From assembly GCF_000764305.2 (NCBI RefSeq), contig NW_025944107.1, forward strand, positions 124,001-188,000: a DNA stretch of 64,000 nucleotides. The letters are read 5' to 3'. The notes under the pieces are model-generated. The model searched no databases and was not told where the DNA came from. It saw only the letters and a program-made list of their open reading frames with translations. Each line of letters opens with the position of its first letter. The first letter of the stretch is position 1. Below are positions 37,640-50,000 of this stretch, in pieces. The stretch is from Hyalella azteca. Lineage: Eukaryota > Arthropoda > Malacostraca > Amphipoda > Hyalellidae. The translations under genes and the position numbers were made by a program.

Positions 37640-39562
37640 TGTTTTATTTTTACTAGATAAGTTGAACTTAAATTGAAACGTGCAAAATACAGGTCTATTC
37701 TCTAGATTTACTCACCATAAATTGCTGGCTCCTGCCTCTCATAGTTTTGATGTAATTTCAAAAAAAAAGTGATGGTCTTAGTTACCCCAGCTCTTGGGGT
37801 TTCTTTGACTGGGTGGTAAAATCAATTTTATTTTTTGGTAAAATAACTCCAAATAACTCCAGGTTTTGGTGCATTGTATTAGAACTCTTCTAGTTACATA
37901 TGCAAATGAAAATTTGTGGGAAGTGTCATAGTTTGCAAATTGGGGGCACCGCCCCCCAATGGGCGAAATAAGACCACCTAATGGCAGCTGTGGCGAGGTA
38001 ACATAGACCGGCTTGAAAATTAAGTTAAAATTACCATATATAAGACTCTGTAGAGTCTGAAACATAAAGAAAAAAACATTAATAGGTGTATTAAACATAG
38101 AATATGTTATATAGGTACCTATGGTAATTTTAACTTAATTTCCAAGCCGGTCAATGTTACCCCATCACGGCGGCCATTAGATGGTCAAAGTTCCCCCATT
38201 GGGAGGCGACACCCCCCATTTGCAAACTGACACTTTCCTAAAATTTGTCTTTTGCATATGTAACTAGGAGAGTTCTACTACAATGCTTCAAAACCTGGAG
38301 ATATTTTACAAAAAAATAGAGAACCCGGAAATTGGAAGGGGTACTCTGACAGGCTTTAAATAATAGCTCTTTTATGTGGGTCACATTATTAATTTTTTAA
38401 CCTATTAGATATGCAAACTTTTTAAATCTTTCTATTGTGTTACGTAGCCTTAGTATTAGAGGCCTTTGATGGCCTTTGACAAAATTTTTCTATGTCAAAT
38501 AGTTTTTGAGTTTTGGGGGTTTTTGTTAAAAAAATGAAAAGTGGTCAAAGTTACCCTGCCGGTCAAAGTAACCTCATTTTATGGAAAATGGGGTAACTTA
38601 GACCACTTTTTTTTATAAATGATGCCATTTTTTTACTAGCTAAATTAAACTTGAATTGAAACATGCAAAATTCAGGTCTATACTCTAGCTTCACTCACCA
38701 TAAATTGCTGGCTTTTGCCTCTCACAGTCTTTATGTAATTTAAAAAAAAAGTGATGGTCTTTGTTACCCCAGCTCTTGGGGTAACTTAGACTGGGTGGTA
38801 AAATCAATTATATTTTTTGGTAAAATAACTCAAAATAACTCCAGGTTTTGGTGCATTGTAGTAGAACTCTTCTATTTACATATGCAAATGACAAACATGA
38901 GGAAAGTGTCATAGTTTGCAAAGGGGGGGTGCTGCCCCATAATGAGGGAAATTTGACTACCTAATGGCAGCTTTTACGGAGTAAATATTGACTGGCTTGG
39001 AATTTAAGTTAAAATTTCTATATATAAGACTCTGTAGAGTCTGAAACATAAAGGAAAAACAAATAGGCTGTCAAACATAAAATATGTTATATATGGTAAT
39101 TTTATATTAACTTCCAAGCCGGTCCATGTTACCCCGTCAGGGCTGACATTAGGTGGTCTAAGTTCCCCCATTTGGGGGCAGCGCCCCCCATTTGCAAACT
39201 ATGACACTTTCCTAAAATTTGTCATTTGCATAAGTAACTAGAAGAGTTCTACTACAATGCATCAATGCCTGGAGTTGTTTAACCAAAAAATAAAAAAATT
39301 GTAGGGGGTACTCTGACAGGCTTTAAATAATAGCTTTTTTTCATGGGTCACATTTTTAATTTTTTAACCTATTAGATATGCAAACTTTTAAAATCTTTCT
39401 ATTGTGTTACATAGCCTCAGTATTAGGCCTTTAATGCCCATTGACAAAATTTTTCTATGTCAAATAGTTTCTGAGTTTTGGGGGTCTTTGTTAAAAAATG
39501 AAAAGTGGTCTAAGTTACCCCGCCGGTCTAAGTCACCCCGCCGGTCTAAGTCACCCCATTTT
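37640..39562. mobile_element. Alternating inverted copies of the GGGGTAACTTAGACC family
   Basis: Four segments of about 470 bp alternate in direction: 37663-38120 forward, 38120-38590 reverse, 38590-39090 forward, 39092-39562 reverse. Each carries TATATAAGACTCTGTAGAGT or the shared TGCAAATGACAAA region, and each outer edge has TGGGGTAACTTAGACC or its complement. The set could be two tandem fold-back elements. There is no coding capacity. Confidence 0.75.
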
Positions 39563-39589
39563 ACAGTTCCTCATTAGACGCAATGAATT

Positions 39590-40176
39590 ACTTCTGTACT
39601 AACGAATGGATAAACCATTTACGTGAACAGAGCTAATTATATGCTCAGCAATATAATCTGCAGTGTAATGAGATCAGTTTTGCTAGCATGGGAGTATTTC
39701 TGCCAGTATTGCTTCTCTCTTGACACAATAAACTGCCTCATAGAAGGCTCTACTGGTCTGATTTGTTTCACCAACAATTAGCAACTTATCGATCCAAAAT
39801 TCACTTTGAAAAATTGTGGTGGTGCCTTTTCTGGGCCACCACCATAGTTAGTGCCCAAGCTGTAAATGCTTGGAGATATTTCAATACATGAGGCACCGGT
39901 ACCAATATTCAGTGGTTGAAATTCATCAGAGATGTTATTATAGGAACCATAAAGAATCCGCCCAGCCAGGAAGTAAAGCAGTTCTAAATTTGCATCACAT
40001 GGACCCGCTTAGAATATTGTCCAGATAACTACAGCAACTATATACTGGATAGTGAAAGGAGATACAAGGTATACAAAATGTCAAAAAGCATAAGAAGGAC
40101 TGCATGCAAATGCAAATTATGCACTGTTGCTCATCACCCAGGTTGCATGAAAGTTATCCTTATGATGATTATTCTT
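39590..40176 (+). mobile_element. piggyBac-like transposase C-terminal relic
   Basis: In one frame: HRRLYWSDLFHQQLATYRSK, then KLWWCLFWATTIVSAQAVNAWRYF, a stop, NIQWLKFIRDVIIGTI and, after a shift, a Cys-rich end (TACKCKLC..HHPGC). The order 'YR-KWW-L-NAW-F-R..., Cys-rich tail' is that of piggyBac-derived (PGBD) proteins. Stops and a frameshift make it dead. It is a different family member from the 27851 element as far as can be judged. Confidence 0.7.
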
Positions 40177-41058
40177 CTATGCCGCAGTGGTAATTAATGA
40201 TGTTTATCATGATAAATGTTATTGGCCATTTTCTCATGAGTTTATCAATGATTTAAATACTGAATGGATAAATCATTTATCAATCCAAAATATTTGTCTC
40301 ATTGTTTCAATTTGTCTACAACAAATTGAGTTTTATTGGCCCTACTCAATATTATTACCATACATTCCATAGAAGTTCATATTTGTTATCTTACTGCCGA
40401 ATAACAACTTTAGTTGCCAGGCCATATTTTAGCTTTCATCTACAATTTTTGAAAAATGAATGTTTTAATAGATTAACAATGACCAAATGAAGTATTCAAA
40501 CTGAAAAAAATCTTTAATTGTCCCCCAAATAATTCTTGGCTTTAATGGGTTAATTGGACAATTTGGAAAGAGGCAGTGCTCAAAGCTAGATTTCATAAAA
40601 ATTTTGGAATTCTTGAAGGGAATGACGTTTGTTTCTAAAAATCCCAATTTCAAACAATCCTTTGGAGGCAGGTTTCCATCTCTAAAATAAATTAAAAAAA
40701 AAAATTTGGGATCAATGTACTGTGAAAAGTTTGACCCCAATCTCCAAATGCCTTAGAATAAGTAAGGATTTGTAGTTTACCAAGAAATTTGAGGTCATGA
40801 TCCAGTAAAATCTGATTATAACTCCAGGAGTAAATTGCCTATTTTAAGCTGGTTCCAACCAGGGAGACAAGTGTCCTGTCAATCTGTATGAAGCAATCTG
40901 CAGGATTGTGATCATGAAACATTTATTTGTAGGCCTCAGTTCAGTTCCCAGACTCAATTATTAGTAGCGGCATGACAAAGTTAGACAAACTTGAATTGTC
41001 ATTAAATTTTAAAGTATTAATTTTCCTTGTTGATGCTTTAATCACCAATTGTTCCCAG
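40177..41058. other. Sequence upstream of the first kinase exon seen
   Basis: No upstream kinase exon was recognised, although the exon at 41059 starts inside a codon and the frame before it is closed by a stop at 41039. The first exon may be here, undetected, or far upstream beyond the transposon region. Confidence 0.4.
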
Positions 41059-44000
41059 GTTTTGCTTGGACGACCTGCCGCTGATCCGGCCTCCCAAGCA
41101 GCACACGATGGTGCACATGACTGGAGGCCTAACAAATCTCTACAAACGAATATCCAAGATAAGACAAGATAATGGTTGCAAAGATGTGCCAATTAAGTCA
41201 GAGGATCAAATCCTTCTAGAAAAATCTGATGTTGAAAAAGTTCCATTGACTGACTTCTATAAGAATCAGGTAGTTTCTTCTGAGGACAATGAAGAATCTA
41301 AAGATGACAAATCCACTGAAAAAGAATCCAAAGAGTTGGCCTTGGAAGATAAAGCTGAATCCAGCAGAAATGAAATCAATGGCGAAGAAAATAAAAACAC
41401 AGAAGCTAAAGAATTAAGCAATGGAGAATTGGAGAACATGGAAACTGAGGAGGAAAAGTCTCAAGTAGATGATCCAGAGAAAAAGAAAGCATTGGAAAAT
41501 GACCTTAAAGAGGATGGAACTGATGATAAAGAGAAAGAAACTATAAATGAAAGTTCTGAAGATAAAGAAAATGAGTCTAATGAAAATGAAAAAGTCATCA
41601 GCTCAAATGATGGAGATGCTGACAAGAAGAAAGAGATTGACAAAATCAAAGAGAAAGATAAAAATGATAATGAAGAAAGCAAAATTGTGAAAGAAAATGA
41701 AGTGAACAAAGAAAAATCAAGTTCTGAGAAAGATAAGGCTAATAAGGAAAAAGTTGAGTTAGAAGAGGAAGAGAAATCTGAGAAAGAAGCCAAGGAAGAA
41801 TCTGATGATGAAGATGATGAGGAGGAAGAGGAAGAAGAAGGTTAGCTCGATATTTTGTCATTGACTTACTGAAATTTTATTGATGTATTTTGATGCTAAT
41901 ATTCAAGGCATAAAAAAACTTAGAACAAAGTCTGCTAATGAACTGTGTAAATTTTTTGTCATTGGTGAAATTTTTTGTCTATCTGATTTTTTTAAATGTG
42001 TATGTATTTAATGTTCTGAGTTGAATATTTAGAGATCAACTTCCTTAGATTAAATTTCCCTAATCCCTATGAAATTAAAATACTTAAAGCTCTTTTATTG
42101 CCAAAACAAATGTCCTGAAATGATGCCCAAACATAGTTATTTTAAATTTGCTTGCTCCTTATATTCTGTTATCAGTTATACAAATTTTTCTGAAATTCTG
42201 TATAGTATTTTACTGTCTTCTTTGTATGAGCATATATATACACCCATTTTGCATCAAGTCACTAAATTTAATTACTTATCCAGAGACAACCGAGTTCACC
42301 GACGAGGACGGTGAATTTGTGCCTGTTGTAGGCATGCCTCTTCTTGCCAACCGCTATAAATATCTCCAGGTGAGTCCAGTTTCAATATTATTGCAGTTCA
42401 TTGCTAATCCTTTAGTTCCAGCATTCACTAATATACCTTTAAATCCGTACTGAGTTCATAATTATGCTTATTCTTAATGATTTAATTCAATAGTCACTCA
42501 AATAATTACTTCAAGGTAAGAAAGGTTCAACTCCTCAAACTATCATTTCGTTGCTCTCTGCTTCGAAGTAAAGTTATTTTTTTTTTCTCAGGTGCTAGGC
42601 CGTGGTCAGTCAGCCCTCATCATCAAAGTTGAAGATACTTTCTGCAAAAATAAAGAACTTGCTATCAAAGTTCTTCATCAAGTCTACAAACCCATTGGCT
42701 CTCAAGAGGCTGATATTCTTCTTGAGCTCCAGAGAGCAGACCCATACTTCCACGTGCCCTTTGCTCGTGTTAAGGTAACCTTACTTAGCAAGTGCCCTTA
42801 GCCTAGGTTGTAATGAAAATACTTCCATGCATCCTTTGCTTGTGTTAAGGTATGGTAACCTTACTAAGCAAGTGCCCTTAGCCTAGGTTGTAATGAAAAT
42901 ACTTCCATGTGCCCTTTGCTCGTGTTACGGTAACCTTACTAAGCAAGTGCCCTTAGCATAGGTTATAATAATAATACTTCCATGCACCCTTTGCTCGTGT
43001 TAAGGTACGGTAACCTTACTTAGCAAGTGCCCTTAGCCTAGGTTATAATAACAATACTTCTATGTGCCCTTTGCTTATTTTACCAAGTGCATACTAAGGA
43101 TTATTTGGTGAACAGTGAATGATCTCAACTGATTAACATTAGTCATAGGTATTTGCTTCTTATTAGTGAATTTTTGTGCATTTAAAATTTTACTTCAAAT
43201 TATGAAACCCCTTGGGACTGAAAGAATCTTACATCTTTATTAACTGAACATCTATATCTTGATGATTCTGTTTAATTTCCCGACACATACCTATATTTCT
43301 TATCATTGAATTTTCTTCAAAGTATTATGTTTCCAGCTATTTTTCTTATGTGTTAAAGTCTTCTAAGTCGTTTTCTATATTTTTCAAGGCACTTGCATTG
43401 AAACATTTTTTATGCTCATTTAATTGGAAATTCTGTTCACCAAGACCTTTGCAATCAACCGTATTGTTAAGCTTACAAATATTTCCATGTGCAGACTCAG
43501 TTCCTGTATGGGCCTCACTACTGTCTGGTCTTTGATTGCCTGCTGCCCACGCCGCTCTACACTTACTACGACCAGAAGGATATTAGAGGCGCTTCCTCCC
43601 TGCCCTACATCAGGCACCTCGCAGTCAAGCTTCTCACTGTCATGGGCTTCTTGCAGAAACAGAACGTTATTCATGCTGACCTCAAACCTGAGAATATTTT
43701 ATTGCGGGACGGTAAGTGGAATTTGAGGTCCTTACTCTCTCTTGTTTCCTGTAAGTATTGTGTAATAATACTCTGCTTTTGTCATGTCGGTACAAGAAAT
43801 TTGTATCCTATAAAAAAGTCACAATTGCCTTGCTTGAAACAAATTTGGCATCTCGTTGATATTCAATGTTCTACTTCATGTGGGAATATTCTGCGTGTGT
43901 TGGGTTTTTAGTTGTCAAGTTAATGTGCAATTAGCTTTTAATTGCTTAGCTGATACCCTAGAATTGTGCTTTTCCTGCATAGTATTCACGAAAATCGCAC

Positions 44001-47000
44001 TTACACCACGACAAAAGCACGTATTTTGTGTGAAATATTCAGTAAATATTTGTATTTCTCCTAACTGAAAGTGGTATATTGTAAATTTCTAGAATTACTT
44101 CACTTGACCGGTATGGAAAATACAACAATATATCTAAATCTCGTCTTTTGCAGTATACTTCTTTTACTCTGTGTGCTTCGTTTTTCAACAATACCATTCA
44201 ATTTTTATTCTAAGTTTGTTGATGGTCCAAGAATTATTGAATCGGACAAGTTATTTTTAACAGTTGTAATGCAATGCGAGAATCTGGGTGAAAAGTTGAT
44301 GAAAATGACAGCACAATCGTGAAATTATTCTTTTAAATAATTTTCATTAGGAAGAAGCAAGATATGCCAATATATAGTTCTTGATTCGTCCCCATTGGAA
44401 TCATCTTGAAATAATTACCTCGGTATTACTTGAAATACCTACCGTCACTTCTCGATTGCACTGAATTGAAGTACTTTTATTCTGTACCCTACTTAGGATA
44501 TCAAAATATTTGATAATTATTGGTAGTGAAGAATCATAGACTACTATATCGGGAGTTGTGAAGTATATCGTACATGCTATTCTTATTATTTTGCTTTGGT
44601 AAACTGCTGGAGCAGGATGGTCTCAAACTGCTTTAAATAAAATAATTACTTTAACAACCTGCCTTTCTCCTAGAAAATGACCTGAATAGCATCATGGTGG
44701 TGGACTTTGGCAACGCCCTTCGCAACACAGAGGAGGAACTGTCGCTCTATTACTCAGACTTTGAGCTGCAGACGCTGCTGTACAGAGCTCCTGAAGTCAT
44801 CTTTGGTCTCCGCTTCAGTTTAGAGGTTTGCCATTTTGTATTTGAATTAAAACTCAACCAATAAACAAAGGAATAACAGAGCCATAACATTTTTTTTTTC
44901 CGTAAGTCAGTACACAAAAGTGACGAATTGTAGTGACTGATGATGAATTCTAATTATGAATTCTGTTACAGTCACTTGGGTTATATGTTGGCGTTAATGT
45001 CAGCTAAGATGCAGAAACCAATTTAACTTACTCATATGAGGGTACACTGAAACAATTACTTAACATCATGTTCAACCCTTTTAACGATGAAAATGTTGTT
45101 TGTTCATTTAGTTTTATCGTATAGTTTCGATTTTATGTAGACATTTCTTGGTAATTCCATAATGTTGTACACTTCAGAAATGCATTGTAAAGAACAAATC
45201 TTGCAAAGTAATTAAATCTTATAAGTTTAGGAAGAAAATTATTCCTTTCCTGCTGAACCACTGCTGTGGGTCTATTCAGGTTAGAAATGTGTCATGCTGT
45301 ACATTTTACACCAAAATTATTTTACCCCACATGCTTTCTATCCCTAGTTGGCCACAAGTTTCCTTTTTATCCTCGTCATCAGTCCAATTTTAAACTTATT
45401 TACTAATTTAATTTCTTAAGATAAGATTTTCCATGCTTTATGGCTAGTTACAGTGAGTAATTGTGGATTGTAAGATGCAAACAGCCTCCTACGTCTCTTA
45501 GGCTCGGACGACCTGAGTGTTTACTCTACAAATTAGCTGGCATTTTTGGACTGAAGAAGCGATCCAGCTGGATCGATATTGCATACATGAACTGCAATTA
45601 CTAGAATTCCATCTTATCTTGCTGGATTTTGGTAACTATTGAATGATAAATCTAATGTTCATATGTTGCCATAGGTTGACATGTGGAGCCTTGGTTGTCT
45701 GTTGGCTGAGTGCTACATTGGGAAGCCTCTATTCTTTGGCAAGACCAAAGAGGAAATTCTTACAAAGGTGAGTCATAAATAAACGATGCAGAAGATCTCA
45801 AATTAAAATTTGTTGCGAAATTTGGGTTCTTTTTATTTCATATCCTATTTTTAGCGATCCCAGCTTCTTATCTGATTTTTTCCATGTGATTGTATTGATA
45901 TATTTAAAATTCATTGAAGACTATTAAAAACCAAACAATAGGTTTAACAATACTTCTTTAATTATTATTTTAAAAAATTAATATTGCCATATCTTACGGC
46001 TTAGGTTTTATCTTATCTAATCTTGGTCGTTACAAAAAAATGATCCTAATTGTTACAAATTTAGTATTTTTTATAATTTTATCTGATATTCCTTATTCCT
46101 GCTAAGATTCGGTCGCTTTTCTACTGTTCCTTTTATATACATTTCTTTATATAATCTTTAATATTATAATCTAAATTGTAATCTATGTCAATATAAACAC
46201 CTAACAAGTTTAGGCATCTTGATATATCAGCTTAGCTTCTTAATCGCTTGCCAGCAAATCATTTATATCTGACCAGATTGGCCGGTTTTAACCTATATCA
46301 TTCAAGTACGTGTTGGATCAGATCTGTTGGCTTTCCTACACATCCTAATATCGTACCTATTTCTGATCTCTAAATAAATCTGCAGGCTGTCCTATTGCTT
46401 AAAGCAATTTACTTATTTGTCTGATCGAATCTACTGGTTTTGAGATTCATTCAAATCTTACACGTAATGCTTGTTTATGAACAGGGGCCGTATTATCAAA
46501 AGTTCGTAAGAACGCAAAATCGACTGACGAGAGGCGTAAGTGCTGACTTGACGACGTAACTCTAGAGGTGGTATTATCAAAACATTTGCGCGAGAAGCTA
46601 CGTAACGTAACTGTACGCCTGCTCGGAGATGTCGTAAGTGGAGTTCCACACAAGTTTATAGTGTCTGCTGAAGCAATAGGAAACTATTGATTTACTAGCA
46701 AGTAGCAACGCCGTGATTTGTGATAGAATTTTGTCAATAATCAGACAGCGCGGATTATACACGCATAGAATGATGGCTCTACTTGTGATGGCTCCACTAC
46801 TTGATCGTGCAACATTTGCACGATCAAAATATGTGATCGTGCTAAGCAGTGCTATTGGAAAAAAATTCAATTCATTTTTCCAAAATTTTTTTCATTCATT
46901 TTCAAAAATTCAATTCATTCATTCCTTCTAGTCGGTACTTTATATCTTTGCCAACCATAATTTTTAGCTCTGTACACAGATTTCTTCTTCAACTCACGCT

Positions 47001-50000
47001 GTTAATTAAAAAGAGTTCACAACTATTTTAGAACGGCTTTTTTCTGGGCCAACAAGGAGCAATACCGACAGACAGCATTCGATAGTCGATACCATCGAAG
47101 GCATCGATTCCCGCCATCGAAGCTCACAGAATGTAAACAAATCCAAAGCCTCTGATTGGTCAGTTGGCCAGATGGTTTTGGTAGTACGCTTTTAGCTTAG
47201 TCTTACGTACGAATGTTTTGATAATGCCAAAATTAGGGTATACTTACGTAACACGTAACTTTTTTGTCGGAAGTACAAAAAGTTACGAAGTTTTGATAAT
47301 GCGGCCCCAGATCTGCAAGTTGCTGGATTTACAAGTTCTAAAATTCATTCTAATTATGCGCGTATCGTTTGTTTATGAACAGTATGCAAAATGCTGATTT
47401 CACAGGTATTGAAATTCATTGCAATTATACACTTATTGCTTGTGATCTGCAAGTTGCTGAGTTTACAGGTTTTAAAATCCATTCTAATTATGCACGTATT
47501 TCTTGTTTATGAACAGATCTGCAAGTTGCTTGGGCCTTTCCCTAAGGAGTTCAGCGAAGGAATGTGTGGAGAGGAGTTCGCCGAGTTCATAGGACGGCCA
47601 CTGTCGCGTTACCAGCGCATCGAAAATCTTTCCAAGCGACTCAACAAATGCACAGACATGGCCTTCCTGCTCTTGGTCGAGAGGATGCTTACTTATGTGC
47701 CAGGTACTACATTAGATATGATTACTATTTTAATTGTAACTTCAACCTATAACGGAAGATATCGAGACTTTGGAATGAGTTTTTGACGTAAAAATTGCTT
47801 AGTATGTTGCATAACAATGTCGTGCGCAAAATCTTATAGGTATTTAAAATGAAGTTAATGGTGATAGACGAACTGTAGTAGGTATATGAGTGCCGTAATG
47901 TTTTAATTCTACAACAATCTTTTAACTTGTATTCATACACTACTGCGACGCAGATCTTACAAGAATGGTCGGTCTTTTGAAATGCTTAAAACTTAGCCAA
48001 TCTATACTCCCTCGAGTCATTAAACTATTACAAAAAATGTAAAAATATTAGCCTATTATTAGTCCTTATAACTAGTATTGAGAGTTCCTACACATTTTTG
48101 CATTACCAGGAAATCTAATGAAGAATGAACCTACAAGTATACTAAGATATGTAAGTATTCAAACTGGATGATACTTTTTATTGCAGAGCAACGCGTCGTG
48201 CCTGCAGATGCCGCCTGTCACCCGTTCGTGGCCCACGTGAGCCCCTTTTTGTACCTGACACTTTCATCTGGTGAGTGAATCAGTCGATACGTTTGAGTTG
48301 GTTGCTTGTTGGTTGTCCAATTGATCTTCTGTTATTTTCTATATGATTTTGCAATGCCCCATCTTAAAGTGCTGATTGAAATATTAATCTTGTATCGATT
48401 AGCTAAAGTTTATATGCTTGTTAATAAATGTGCGTGTGTTTGAAGCCTGGAACCACTAATAGTATAAAAGAGCTGTTTTGGCGCGTGTCGATGATACATA
48501 TCGTTTCTGTGTCGGGTTATTATTTGCATCTGAAATTTCATCATTTGTGCGAAAATATGAAAGGAAATTTTATTTTTCTGCGCAAAATATGGGTTTGAAA
48601 AAGTCTTAATTGAATTAGAATTTATTATTTCTAATGTGATTAAGGATACGAGAATGACGGGATTTGGCATAACTGGATTTCAAAATTACAGGAATTATCT
48701 AATCCGGCAACGCCAAGCTAACCTGCTAGTTGGAAATATTCGCAAGAAGAGTTAGCTACTCACAATACCCTGTTGGCTGTGCTCTTTAGCTTAAAATTAT
48801 CATTGACAAATCTTTACAGCTAACCGTAAGTGTTGTTGGCACTGCCATGAACTCGATTTTATTTTCAGGACAATCTCGGTACCCGACCATCCTTCTGGAC
48901 AACTCTACGTATCCTCACAGACCAGAACATATGGAGGAGGATGATGAAGTGGAACATCGCGCTGCTAGTCGAAAGCGCTTGCTCTCTTATGCTCACCGGC
49001 CTCCTAAGCACGAGAACTTGGTGACTGTGAGCTCCTCCGGCCACACCATCACCACCACAACTGCTGCTGATAATCTTATATCAGTCAACAAGCAGAATAA
49101 AACCGTCAGCGTTGCTCCTACGAGTTCCTCTCAAGCGCCCGTGTCACGCTCTGATGTAAAGGAGACTCTTAAGTCCATGGGTTTAAGGTGCGAAGACTTT
49201 ACAATCAGCGTTTACTCTAAGGAACAGGCACATGCTATTCTTAGAAAACAGGGTGTAGAAGTTACCAACCACGTGCCTCCATCGAACAACCGCCAGTCGC
49301 AATCCAACTCAGGGCGTTCTGTTAGATCGGGTGGACCTCAGGACTCGTTCCGGTCATCGTCCGTTAGCGTCAGCCGTCCCAACAACCGAGCGGGGCCCGG
49401 CAACCGGCCGAGTGGCATGCAAGGAAATGCACAACCACGACCTGCAACAAACACCTCCCAGTCTCGCCCTCCTCCCGTACCTGAAGATGATGATGACGAC
49501 GACTGTGTTATTTTAGACCCACCCGTGAACAGCAATCCTCGACCACTGCCTCCCAAGCCTCGTCTTCCTCAGCAGTTTCAGCTTATGGGTACTACAGTGC
49601 AGGTTAACAGAGGTTCCAAGCGACCATATTCTGGACCTCAGAACTCTATATCATCTAAGCGTCCGATGATGAGTGGCCAGTATCACAACTCATCCGGTAA
49701 TTATGGTCACCATCAACAATACCGGCAGATGCCTCAGCAGCGATTCTCATCACGGCAGCGACAGTACCAGCAGATGATGCAGCAGCAATACATGGATGAC
49801 TACTCAGATGAGGACAGCAGCGGCGAGTCTTCAGTACAAGACACACTGAAACGACTTAAAAATTACAACGTTTCGATCACATGCAGGCGTAACGAGCAGC
49901 CTCCTTCTCGCCAAGGCGGAGGTGCTCATGGAGGCAGACACTTCGCTAATAGCCGTCAAATGGCAGGAAATGTGACTACCTCATACCATCCGCATGGCGG

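Noticed and set aside
41461..41793. Minus-strand Ser/Phe-rich 110-codon frame
   Set aside because: It is the mirror of the Lys/Glu-rich kinase exon.
48847..48868. ATG at 48847 as start of a separate 739-residue gene
   Set aside because: It lies in the intron before an acceptor at 48867-48868; the frame continues the kinase from the exon at 48187 with matching phase.
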